Of a stretch of 64,000 nucleotides of DNA, positions 1 through 7,487 are shown piece after piece (positions within the stretch are counted from its first letter, which is position 1; each line of letters begins with the position of its first letter). The stretch is from Catalinimonas niigatensis (GTDB lineage: Bacteria; Bacteroidota; Bacteroidia; Cytophagales; Cyclobacteriaceae), in the NCBI RefSeq assembly GCF_030506285.1, contig NZ_CP119422.1:434001-498000 (forward strand), given 5' to 3'. The notes beneath the pieces were generated by a model that did not search any database, was not told the DNA's origin, and saw only the letters and a program-made list of their open reading frames with translations. Made by a program: the position numbers and the translations under genes.

Positions 1-359
1 TCAGTATGCAGCAGGGACCTAAAATGCAAATTGAATTTGTGCTAGACTTTCTCTTCAATCTCATGCACCTCATTCCCTATGAAAATTTGCTTTTTCTGGA
101 AAAAAGGCATCCTGAAATCCATAAAATACTAGATCAATTTATAGCTGATATCTTTGAGCAGTTTGAGCAGATTTTGGCAAATGGCCAGAAATCAGATTTT
201 ATTTATGCTGACATTGATCTTTCAAAAAAAATCAGTCTGATGAGAAATGAACTTAGTTATATACATCAGCATTATCGTCAGTTTACAGCTGAAAATTCTT
301 TAGAAGACTGGCAAGAGCAGTTCATGCAATCTTTTAGAAGAAGTACATTCCTATCGTAA
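1..359 (+). CDS. C-terminal part of a probable TetR/AcrR-type regulator (5' end outside window)
   Basis: The frame is open to the left edge of the window, so this is probably the 3' end of a longer gene; the ATG at position 6 need not be the start. The visible 117 residues are all helical, with no signal peptide or membrane segment. The pattern of a bulky hydrophobic helix (FLFNLMHLIP), then a GQKSDFIYADID turn and another helix resembles the ligand-binding C-terminal half of TetR-family repressors, where a G-x-x-x-x-F-x-x-x-D turn is common. That reading is inference from the pattern only. The DNA-binding half would lie outside the window. The gene converges on the GH13 amylase gene, with 26 bp between the two stop codons. 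Confidence 0.45.
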   Translation, partial: SMQQGPKMQIEFVLDFLFNLMHLIPYENLLFLEKRHPEIHKILDQFIADIFEQFEQILANGQKSDFIYADIDLSKKISLMRNELSYIHQHYRQFTAENSLEDWQEQFMQSFRRSTFLS

Positions 360-385
360 AAATAAGCTGCGCTATATTCAAACAT

Positions 386-2233
386 TTAAGCAAGTATACA
401 CATTCCAGCAGGAGGCAAATCCAAACGAATACTCGCTCTTCCACTCTGATGCAAGACTTCTGCAAACTGATCCTGGGGCGCTTGCACAAGTTCAGCTTCA
501 CTCCAGTCGCTCCGATACAGATATCGCATCCTGGAACCTTCGGGATGCAAGTTGGTATCTATAGTCACTGCTGCTCCCCTGTTTTCGGTACCGTGGGTAT
601 TCAAAGCAACCAATACTTCCTGATTGAACAGCAATCTTGACCAAGCATTCAATTCACCGATTCCCGGAACGGAAAATGCCTGATTCAGAAAGGAGGTTTC
701 GCGTAGATACTGCCTTCCTCTTCTTAGGCTAAGCCCAATCATATCCTGGCGATTCCTCACCTTAGAAATGGCTGAAATTCGCTGATAGCTAGGATGCTCA
801 GGGTCAAAAAAATGACAGCCACTTGTCCAAAAGGCGCCAAAGGTTGCTCCAAACATAGTTTCTCTGATATACCGGTCCTCAAATCCACTGTCTACTCCAG
901 CATCATGCAGATCTTCTGAGCCATCAAAAGCCTGCTCGGTACCGTAGTATAAGCAGGGAATACCCAAAGTGGTGAGTTGGGTACCCACCGCGTGGGCAGT
1001 TTGCGCGTAGCGTTCTGCAATCGTATTATGGGCTGCAAAACGATGCTTGCTACGCCCTACCATATCATGATCATCTAAAATAGACACATGGTAGCGACCG
1101 GTTTCCCTATGGGTTCCTAAAATATCATGTCCCTGAAACTGGTCAAAATAATGAGTGGCAGGCGAACTTCCCTTTACCATCCCGGCAATTCTGGAAGCAG
1201 GTGCTCCGATGTCCAGCACAGCGTCAATGTTGCGGCCAAAAATTTCAAGATAGTTTCTGGCCATTCCTTCCCCTCCGGTCACTTCACCCAGAAGTAAAAA
1301 ATTTGATTTTCCGATAGACTCACAGTATTCATGAATGGCGCCACAGAAATTTCGCGAGGCTTCAAAAGAAACATGTTTTACTGTATCTATACGAAATCCA
1401 TCGCAGTCGCTCAAGGATATCCAGTACTGATATACCTTAATCAAAGCTGCCAGTACTTCATTCTGGCTAAGCCTGAGATCTTTCAAATCAAAAAAATCCC
1501 CTCTGCGAAATTCATTGTCAGGATGCAGAGGATCTTCCCAGGATTCAGGGTCCCATTTTCCTATTTCCCCGGCTCTCGTATACCATCCCAGATTCTGAAA
1601 TTCTTCTGGCCACACACCATCCTCTTCATGATGAATACTTTCTGTACTTTGTCCAGTAGCGGAGCGCCAGCTATGAAAAGCATGAGGAGGCTGATAGCGA
1701 TAGGGTATGGTTGTGCTTGCCTGCCCGTTGTGATTATAAAACCAGTTATTGCCACTATGATTGTAAATTACATCCAGCAACACATACATGTCTCGTTCGT
1801 GCGCAGCATCCACCAGATCCCTCAAATCCTGCCGGGTACCAAAACGTGGATCCACATCCAGGAAGTTCTGTATGCCATAGCCGTGATAGGTGTCCAGATC
1901 TGGACGTTGCCTAAAGATGGGTCCTATCCAGAGGGCGGTAATGCCTAAGTTTTTCAGGTAATCCAGCTTGGAGCGAATTCCATTAATACTTCCACCCTGA
2001 AAGTCTTTCCCGGAAATCTGCCAGGCAGACCTGTCTTGTATAGTATGCTGATTGGGGTGATTGCGATCAAACGCCGGACGAGAATTTTCGTTTCCATCGC
2101 TAAAGCGATCAGGAAGCAAAAAGTACAGAAATTGATCTCGCCAATCTACCGGACTGGGAAACACATTTCCTCTGGGGTCAAGGCTTGCTTCTGCTAGTGT
2201 TTGAGGTAGCTGTGATTCAATGGGAGTGGGCAT
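386..2233 (-). CDS. GH13 alpha-amylase family glycoside hydrolase, cytoplasmic
   Basis: A 615-residue GH13 enzyme that hydrolyses or rearranges alpha-1,4/1,6-glucans. The four family regions are visible: region I DVIYNH (about residues 154-159), region II GFRIDTVKH (279-287, nucleophile D283), region III LLGEVTGG (acid/base E317) and region IV LDDHD (386-390, transition-state Asp D390). The TIM barrel starts near residue 30 and a C-terminal beta domain follows about residue 520. No signal peptide is seen, so it probably acts in the cytoplasm on imported maltodextrins or storage glucan. It resembles neopullulanase or maltogenic-type amylases, but exact specificity cannot be read from sequence. 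It is monocistronic here; the GH65 module lies about 10 kb away on the same strand and could share substrates. Confidence 0.9.
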   Translation of the reverse strand: MPTPIESQLPQTLAEASLDPRGNVFPSPVDWRDQFLYFLLPDRFSDGNENSRPAFDRNHPNQHTIQDRSAWQISGKDFQGGSINGIRSKLDYLKNLGITALWIGPIFRQRPDLDTYHGYGIQNFLDVDPRFGTRQDLRDLVDAAHERDMYVLLDVIYNHSGNNWFYNHNGQASTTIPYRYQPPHAFHSWRSATGQSTESIHHEEDGVWPEEFQNLGWYTRAGEIGKWDPESWEDPLHPDNEFRRGDFFDLKDLRLSQNEVLAALIKVYQYWISLSDCDGFRIDTVKHVSFEASRNFCGAIHEYCESIGKSNFLLLGEVTGGEGMARNYLEIFGRNIDAVLDIGAPASRIAGMVKGSSPATHYFDQFQGHDILGTHRETGRYHVSILDDHDMVGRSKHRFAAHNTIAERYAQTAHAVGTQLTTLGIPCLYYGTEQAFDGSEDLHDAGVDSGFEDRYIRETMFGATFGAFWTSGCHFFDPEHPSYQRISAISKVRNRQDMIGLSLRRGRQYLRETSFLNQAFSVPGIGELNAWSRLLFNQEVLVALNTHGTENRGAAVTIDTNLHPEGSRMRYLYRSDWSEAELVQAPQDQFAEVLHQSGRASIRLDLPPAGMCILA

Positions 2234-2357
2234 AACAAAATGGAAATGGTTACATGCATTAGTGATCCCCTTTTAATAAAAGTAACCTTCTCTATAAGCG
2301 CTATGTTAAATTTAATTCACTCATTCCGGATAGTAAATACCCTTTATCAGGTATTTT

Positions 2358-2474
2358 ATGAATACTACTTTAGCCCAATTAAAATTGATGAAATTATTAC
2401 TTAAACCACGAATTCCTTGCAGTGCTGAAGATCATCGTGAAGCAACTGATGAATTTATAGATTTGGTTGGCTAA
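2358..2474 (+). CDS. Possible 38-residue small protein, unknown
   Basis: An ATG-initiated frame of 38 codons lies between the GH13 gene (minus) and the terminator of the OmpA gene (minus). The product would have a basic amphipathic N-terminal half (MKLLLKPRIP) and an acidic C-terminal half (EDHREATDEF). It could be a small gene or the remnant of a larger one. There is no family match that I recognise, and chance occurrence is quite possible at this length. Confidence 0.2.
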   Translation: MNTTLAQLKLMKLLLKPRIPCSAEDHREATDEFIDLVG

Positions 2475-2483
2475 AATTTTTGA

Positions 2484-2518
2484 TCAAAAAAAAGCCTTCT
2501 GAAAGCTAACTCAGAAGG
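2484..2518 (-). terminator. Rho-independent terminator of the OmpA/PD40 gene
   Basis: Inverted repeat CCTTCTGA (2495-2502) / TCAGAAGG (2511-2518) with an 8-nt loop. On the minus strand it is followed by a run of eight T (complement of 2486-2493). It lies just past the stop codon at 2526. Confidence 0.8.
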
Positions 2519-2525
2519 TCGTTTT

Positions 2526-4184
2526 TTATTTTTCCAGGATCGTAAATTCTACCCTGCGGTTTTTCTGCCTCTCTTCCTCAATCGCATTGCTGGCAATAGG
2601 TTTGGTACCTCCGTAGCCCTTTTCCTGAATACGTGCTGTCGCTATACCCTGCTCTACCAAGTATCTTTTTACGGATTCAGCTCGCTCCTGAGAGAGAATC
2701 AGGTTGAGGTCTGGCCTTCCCCGGTTATCGGTATGACCCGAAACTTCAATGACCACATTCGGATTTTCATTCAAAAATTCTACCACTTCGTCCAAAGTTT
2801 CGGTTGAACCGGAAAGCATTTCAGCGGTGCCTCGGTCAAACAATACACTTTCAAGATTGACCGTGGTACCTATTTCAATGGGGGAAAGAACAAAATTCCT
2901 GACAATAATATCAGAATTATCAATTGGAGACTGTTCGCTCAGTAATACTTTGTTCCGCTTTCTGATAAAACCCTCAGCTTCAATTATCACTTCATAATCC
3001 TGATCGGCTTGAAGGCTAAGTAAATAGTTTCCATTTTCATCTACCTGGATATTCTGGTACTGCACAGTATCGTTTTTTAAGGTATTAAACAGCAGTTGTG
3101 CATTAAGGGGTTCACCGTTCTTTTCACTGGTGACCTGGCCTTTCATTTGCACCAGATCCATTACGGCAGTAGTATCTTCTGCGTCAGGTTCAATTTCTAA
3201 TTCAGCAGGAGGTTCTTCTGCCGTGGCATCATCTTCCGGAGTTCCTACCACCGCATCTTCAACTGCAATTTCAGGCATCTCAGCAGGCTCTTCCAGAAGT
3301 TCTTCTTCTTCAGGAATTACCTTTACGCGATTGAGATCTCCCAATCCATCGCTATTTTGGGTAGAGGAAAGATAGGCATATTCACTCTCGGCTGGCAAAA
3401 AATAATAAAGCTCTGTTCCTTCAGTATTTATCCTTTCCCCTAGATTTTTAGGATTAGACCATCTTTTCCAGCTGTCATCCAGTCTCACCGACATAAAAAT
3501 ATCCCGGCTTCCAAAACCTTCATATCCATTGCTAGCAAAAAATAAGGTCTTACCGTCTGGTGCAAGATAAGGAGTCATCTCCTGGTAAGGCGTGTTGATA
3601 TCACTACCTAAGTTTTTTGGTTCAGACCATGCACCATCACTTTGTTTGAACAAAACATACAAGTCTTCCGCTCCTTTGGAATCATAGAATTGCAGGGATA
3701 CCAGCATAATCTGGGCACTGACATGGAGAGTGCCACTCTGATGATCCGACTTGTTATAAAAGTAAGGGATTTTCAAAGCCTGTGGTTTACTCCATCCATT
3801 ACCTTCTTTTCTGGCTACAGAGATACCCTGGGTAGTAGGTTTTTTACTTTCATTCAGGTAATGCCCTTGTAGATAAACTTTGTTACCGCCTTCAGCAAAC
3901 CCGACGATACTATTAAAGAACTTATTATTCAGGGATCTTTCGTTAGTTGGCTCAGACCATGAACCATCTGCTTGTTTATTGGTATACCAGATATCTCCTA
4001 AGTCGCGAGTTCCTCCTTCATTTTCAGGGTGATATTGACGAACAAAATACAAGGTCTGGCCATCTGGACTCAATACCGGATTTTGTTCGTTTGCCTGTGA
4101 ATTGATAGGTAGTCTTTCCAATTCATTTTGAGCAAAAGCATTCACACTAAATAAAAAACATGCAAAAAATATCCAATACTTCAT
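2526..4184 (-). CDS. OmpA-family outer-membrane protein with PD40 propeller and carboxypeptidase-like domain
   Basis: A 552-residue envelope protein. A signal peptide is visible (residues 1-19, ending FAQ). Residues about 25-290 carry WD40-like/PD40 beta-propeller repeats (PVLSPDGQTLYFV, YLAPDGKTLFFAS). Next comes a very acidic linker of Glu, Ala and Pro (about 292-345), then a carboxypeptidase-regulatory-like beta domain (about 347-430), then a C-terminal OmpA peptidoglycan-binding domain (GHTDNRG and NRRVEF motifs). Such proteins anchor the outer membrane to the peptidoglycan; in Bacteroidota this layout is often tied to gliding or type IX secretion accessory roles, which is not shown here. 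Monocistronic, ending at its own terminator; the his genes lie upstream. Confidence 0.88.
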   Translation of the reverse strand: MKYWIFFACFLFSVNAFAQNELERLPINSQANEQNPVLSPDGQTLYFVRQYHPENEGGTRDLGDIWYTNKQADGSWSEPTNERSLNNKFFNSIVGFAEGGNKVYLQGHYLNESKKPTTQGISVARKEGNGWSKPQALKIPYFYNKSDHQSGTLHVSAQIMLVSLQFYDSKGAEDLYVLFKQSDGAWSEPKNLGSDINTPYQEMTPYLAPDGKTLFFASNGYEGFGSRDIFMSVRLDDSWKRWSNPKNLGERINTEGTELYYFLPAESEYAYLSSTQNSDGLGDLNRVKVIPEEEELLEEPAEMPEIAVEDAVVGTPEDDATAEEPPAELEIEPDAEDTTAVMDLVQMKGQVTSEKNGEPLNAQLLFNTLKNDTVQYQNIQVDENGNYLLSLQADQDYEVIIEAEGFIRKRNKVLLSEQSPIDNSDIIVRNFVLSPIEIGTTVNLESVLFDRGTAEMLSGSTETLDEVVEFLNENPNVVIEVSGHTDNRGRPDLNLILSQERAESVKRYLVEQGIATARIQEKGYGGTKPIASNAIEEERQKNRRVEFTILEK

Positions 4185-4224
4185 ATAGGTGTAAAATTTT
4201 TCAATGAATTCTCGTGATCAGCCT

Positions 4225-4545
4225 TTACTGATGTCTGCTTTCCAGCACCTCAACAATTTCAGAAAGGCTAAACCCTTTTGCCTCCAATAATACAAGATAA
4301 TGAAATAGTAAATCTGCCGCCTCGTCCTTAAATAAATCGGCATTGTCATCTTTGGCTTCAATGACCAGTTCCACAGCCTCCTCTCCTACTTTCTGAGCTA
4401 TTTTATTGATTCCTTTTCTAAAAAGAGAAACTGTATATGAGGAAGATTCGGAATCTTTTTCAGCCTCCTGATGACGGCTGCGGATCAGATCCAGCAAATG
4501 ATTCAGAAACGCTAACTGTTGTTCACTAAGTTGTGTATTACTCAT
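4225..4545 (-). CDS. hisE: Phosphoribosyl-ATP pyrophosphatase HisE (stand-alone)
   Basis: A 106-residue protein that hydrolyses phosphoribosyl-ATP to phosphoribosyl-AMP in histidine synthesis. The MazG-like all-helical fold and metal-binding acidic residues show in KVGEEAVELVIEAKDD (the E-E-x-x-E motif) and DEAADLLFHYLVLL. It starts 3 bp after the hisF stop, so it is the last gene of the hisH-hisA-hisF-hisE operon. In most Bacteroidota this activity is the C-terminal half of a HisIE fusion; here the HisI cyclohydrolase half is absent and no hisI lies beside it. Confidence 0.9.
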   Translation of the reverse strand: MSNTQLSEQQLAFLNHLLDLIRSRHQEAEKDSESSSYTVSLFRKGINKIAQKVGEEAVELVIEAKDDNADLFKDEAADLLFHYLVLLEAKGFSLSEIVEVLESRHQ

Positions 4546-4548
4546 GGT

Positions 4549-5310
4549 TTAATATGTCATTCTGATGGGAATCTGATGTCCCAGCAGATAATTTTTCAGT
4601 TCAGGTACAGGGATTTCTTTGTAGTGAAAAATACTGGCAGCCAGGGCAGCGTCCGCTCTACCCAGTGTAAAAACATCCACAAAATGGGCCATCGTACCAG
4701 CACCGCCTGAAGCAATAATGGGAATAGTCAATTCCGCAGACAACTGACCTGTGATCGCATTGGCAAAACCGGCTTTGGTACCGTCGTGATCCATAGAAGT
4801 CAGCAGTATCTCTCCGGCACCTCTTTCCTGCACTTCATGCGCCCAGGCAAATGTCTCCAGGTTTGTCGGCATGCGTCCACCGTGCGTATGCACCACATGC
4901 CTGCCATTTACATATCTGGTATCAATGGCAACGACGATACATTGGTTGCCAAAATTAGCCGCCAGCTCATTGATCAGTTCAGGGCGCTTTACTGCCGCTG
5001 AGTTGACCGACACCTTATCAGCACCAGCATTGAGCATAGCAGCGACATCTTCAATAGAACTAATGCCGCCCCCTACAGTAAAAGGTATATTGACTTGCTT
5101 GGCCACTTTCCTGACCAGTTCTACCAACGTTTTTCTTTTTTCAACAGTAGCCGTAATGTCCAGAAACACCAGTTCATCGGCACCTTCATCGGCGTAAATT
5201 TTGGCAAGCTCTACCGGGTCACCGGCATCTCTGAGTTCTATAAAATTAACACCTTTGACAGTACGACCGTCTTTGACATCCAGACAAGGAATAATTCTTT
5301 TTGATAACAT
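4549..5310 (-). CDS. hisF: Imidazole glycerol phosphate synthase cyclase subunit HisF
   Basis: A 253-residue (beta/alpha)8 barrel that uses ammonia from HisH to turn PRFAR into imidazole glycerol phosphate and AICAR. Catalytic aspartates are visible in [13 protein letters not shown] (D11) and VVAIDTRY (about D130). The phosphate-binding loops TVGGGISS and IASGGAGT are intact, and length is normal for the family. It sits between hisA (98 bp upstream) and hisE (3 bp downstream). Confidence 0.96.
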   Translation of the reverse strand: MLSKRIIPCLDVKDGRTVKGVNFIELRDAGDPVELAKIYADEGADELVFLDITATVEKRKTLVELVRKVAKQVNIPFTVGGGISSIEDVAAMLNAGADKVSVNSAAVKRPELINELAANFGNQCIVVAIDTRYVNGRHVVHTHGGRMPTNLETFAWAHEVQERGAGEILLTSMDHDGTKAGFANAITGQLSAELTIPIIASGGAGTMAHFVDVFTLGRADAALAASIFHYKEIPVPELKNYLLGHQIPIRMTY

Positions 5311-5408
5311 GGCTTTAGATTAGTGGATCACTCATTTGTTTGAGTATACATCCAACCTTATTCATAACGCTAAGGTAAAGGCTTTTATGAAAAATGAATC
5401 GGCAAAAG

Positions 5409-6125
5409 CTATAAAAAAGGCTTTAATTCTTCCAAGTTGATTTTTCCTTCATAAATAGCCTTTCCGATGATTACACCATATACGCCTATACTTTTCAATT
5501 GGTGCAAATCTTCAATTCCTGATACTCCGCCACTGGCAATAAGTTTTACTTTAGGTGTAATGGCCAGAATTTCTTTATAAAGCGCTATAGATGGGCCTTC
5601 CATAACTCCATCTTTGGCTACATCAGTACAGATCACATACTGTACGCCTTTCTGATGATAGTCTTTGATAAATTCCAGTACATCCTGTGTCGTTGATTCC
5701 TGCCAGCCACTGATTGCAATTTTTCTATCTTTAGCGTCAGCACCCAGAATTACTTTCTCTGCACCGTAGGTTTGTAGCCATTGCATAAATATCTCTGGCT
5801 TTCTAACAGCAATGCTTCCTCCGGTAACCTGCTGCGCACCCATTTCAAATACAATCTTAAGGTCTGCATCCGACTGTACCCCACCACCAAAATCAACTTT
5901 CAGGGAAGTATGTCTGGTAATTTGTCCCAGAACCTGATAATTGATCACCTTTTTGGCCTTGGCGCCATCCAGGTCTACCAGGTGCAGCCTTCGGATACCG
6001 TGATCTTCATATTTTTTGGCTACTTCCAGAGGATTACTATGGTATTCTTTTTTCTGAGCATAATCCCCTTGTGTCAGGCGCACGCACTTTCCATCAATAA
6101 TATCTATGGCAGGTATGATTTCCAT
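5409..6125 (-). CDS. hisA: ProFAR isomerase HisA
   Basis: A 238-residue barrel enzyme that isomerises the ribosyl aminal ProFAR to the ketose PRFAR, the step before HisHF. The start PAIDIIDGKCVRLTQGDY carries the catalytic Asp8, and ICTDVAKDGVMEGPS near residue 170 carries phosphate and acid-base residues. The paralogous half-barrel repeat with HisF is typical. The ATG lies 7 bp after the hisH stop, so the two genes are almost certainly cotranscribed. Confidence 0.96.
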   Translation of the reverse strand: MEIIPAIDIIDGKCVRLTQGDYAQKKEYHSNPLEVAKKYEDHGIRRLHLVDLDGAKAKKVINYQVLGQITRHTSLKVDFGGGVQSDADLKIVFEMGAQQVTGGSIAVRKPEIFMQWLQTYGAEKVILGADAKDRKIAISGWQESTTQDVLEFIKDYHQKGVQYVICTDVAKDGVMEGPSIALYKEILAITPKVKLIASGGVSGIEDLHQLKSIGVYGVIIGKAIYEGKINLEELKPFL

Positions 6126-6132
6126 TACTTAG

Positions 6133-6714
6133 CTATAAGTCTAAAAAATTCTTCAGAATCACTTCCCCATCTTTACCACTTTTTTCAGGGTGAGCCTGAA
6201 TGGCGTAAAAGTTATTTTTTTCCATCACAGCGCTAAAGGGCAATATATAATTTGTTTCTCCCACAGTATCCTCTCCTACTTCCGCATAATAGCTATGCAC
6301 ATAATAGAGATACGCTTCTTCTCTTAGGTCTTTCAACAATACGCCTTCTTTGGTTTCAAGTGTGTTCCAACCGATGTGGGGCACCTTATCCTGAGGCGGA
6401 AACTTTTTTACTTTCTCCTTAAAAATACCCAGACAAGGCGTATTCCCTTCCTCCGAATGTGAACACATCAGTTGAAGTCCAATACAGATACCTAACACTG
6501 GTTGTTTGAGGTTGACAATCAATTCATCCAGCTTTTTGCTTTTCAGATATCGGATGGCTGAACTAGCTTCTCCCTGACCGGGAAAGATCACTTTGTCAGC
6601 TTTTTGGATATACTCCACATCATCGGTAAGCTCAGGTTCTAAACCAAAACGTTGCAGGGCATAGATGACCGACTGCACATTACCGGCGTTATATTTAATG
6701 ATGGCAATTTTCAT
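6133..6714 (-). CDS. hisH: Imidazole glycerol phosphate synthase glutaminase subunit HisH
   Basis: A class I glutamine amidotransferase of 193 residues that feeds ammonia to HisF. The catalytic triad is visible: the Cys nucleophile in GICIGLQLMCSHSE and the His-Glu pair in IQAHPEKSG. The start is placed at MKIAIIKYNAGN because that is where HisH homology begins; an upstream in-frame start at 6744 would add ten unrelated residues. It is the first gene of the minus-strand block hisH-hisA-hisF-hisE. The early genes hisG, hisD, hisC and hisB are not next to it, so the pathway is split in this genome. Confidence 0.94.
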   Translation of the reverse strand: MKIAIIKYNAGNVQSVIYALQRFGLEPELTDDVEYIQKADKVIFPGQGEASSAIRYLKSKKLDELIVNLKQPVLGICIGLQLMCSHSEEGNTPCLGIFKEKVKKFPPQDKVPHIGWNTLETKEGVLLKDLREEAYLYYVHSYYAEVGEDTVGETNYILPFSAVMEKNNFYAIQAHPEKSGKDGEVILKNFLDL

Positions 6715-6796
6715 ATGAACCTGCAAATTAAAAAGCAGGCTCAACTAAACCAACTTAAGCGCGCTAAATAGCCTTTTATTCTTCTATAGTTTTGAT

Positions 6797-6812
6797 ATGC
6801 AAATATTTGCAT
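6797..6812. promoter_or_regulatory. Perfect 16-bp palindrome upstream of the his genes
   Basis: ATGCAAATATTTGCAT is its own reverse complement and lies 83 bp upstream of the hisH start, in the short gap between hisH and the membrane-protein gene. It may be an operator for a dimeric regulator. No flanking U tract argues for a terminator. Function is inferred from symmetry and position only. Confidence 0.35.
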
Positions 6813-6883
6813 TGCCCGTCCGATTTTCTTTTTACTATTATATGATCAGATTTTGATAGCATGCGGTAGCTAAATCATGGGTT

Positions 6884-7306
6884 TCAGAGGATTGAGAAAT
6901 AGGCTACAGAAATAAATGCCATTACGATAATAAGCAGGTATAACCAGGGTTTGCGTAAGATGATGGACGTCAGCCCAAAGAAGCAGATCAATCCATCAAT
7001 AATGATAAAACGCAACAAAAATTTTTGGTACGCATCGGCTGATTGCTTATAGAAAGATTGATTTTGGTCAAACTCATAATGCTGTTGAAGATATTGAGTG
7101 GAAGCGTTTTGCAACACAAAATATTCATTGACCATATATATCAACATGACCGACAGCAGTACCAAAGAGGCAGAAAGAATATAAAGAAGATATTTCTCAG
7201 TCTGTCTTTTACTAATCTGCTCATCCTTCTGTTCTCTCTTATGAATGAACCTTAACTCTTCTCTTAGTTGCCTTTGGGAGCTAGCTTTTACAGCATTGTG
7301 ATCCAT
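6884..7306 (-). CDS. Small membrane protein of unknown function
   Basis: About 140 residues if it starts at the ATG giving MDHNAVKAS; a longer frame to 7366 adds a stretch with poor start context. A charged N-terminal region (Arg, Glu, Lys rich, about residues 10-40) is followed by a membrane segment (LLYILSASLVLLSVMLIYMV), a soluble loop of about 40 residues and then two further hydrophobic segments close together (FIIIDGLICFFGLTSII; LYLLIIVMAFISVAYF). This gives three likely membrane spans with a cytoplasmic basic N-terminus. I recognise no family. It lies between hisH and a large ABC permease on the same strand. Confidence 0.6.
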   Translation of the reverse strand: MDHNAVKASSQRQLREELRFIHKREQKDEQISKRQTEKYLLYILSASLVLLSVMLIYMVNEYFVLQNASTQYLQQHYEFDQNQSFYKQSADAYQKFLLRFIIIDGLICFFGLTSIILRKPWLYLLIIVMAFISVAYFSIL

Positions 7307-7487
7307 ATTTACTTTTAAAAGCCAAAAAAATGAATTCAAAAAGAATTTACATGATGTAGATGACAATTTCCATCACAAAGGCTAAAAAATTAAACTTTCA
7401 AGCTTCCTATTTCCTCCACTAATTGATCAAAAGCCAAGGATCTGGAGAAAATAATTTGTAGATAAGAACTTTTAAAAAACCCTGAGA

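Noticed and set aside
1331-1948. Long open frame (205 codons) on the plus strand inside the GH13 gene
   Set aside because: It is antisense to an intact GH13 gene with all catalytic motifs; the Cys/Ile-rich product has no family features.
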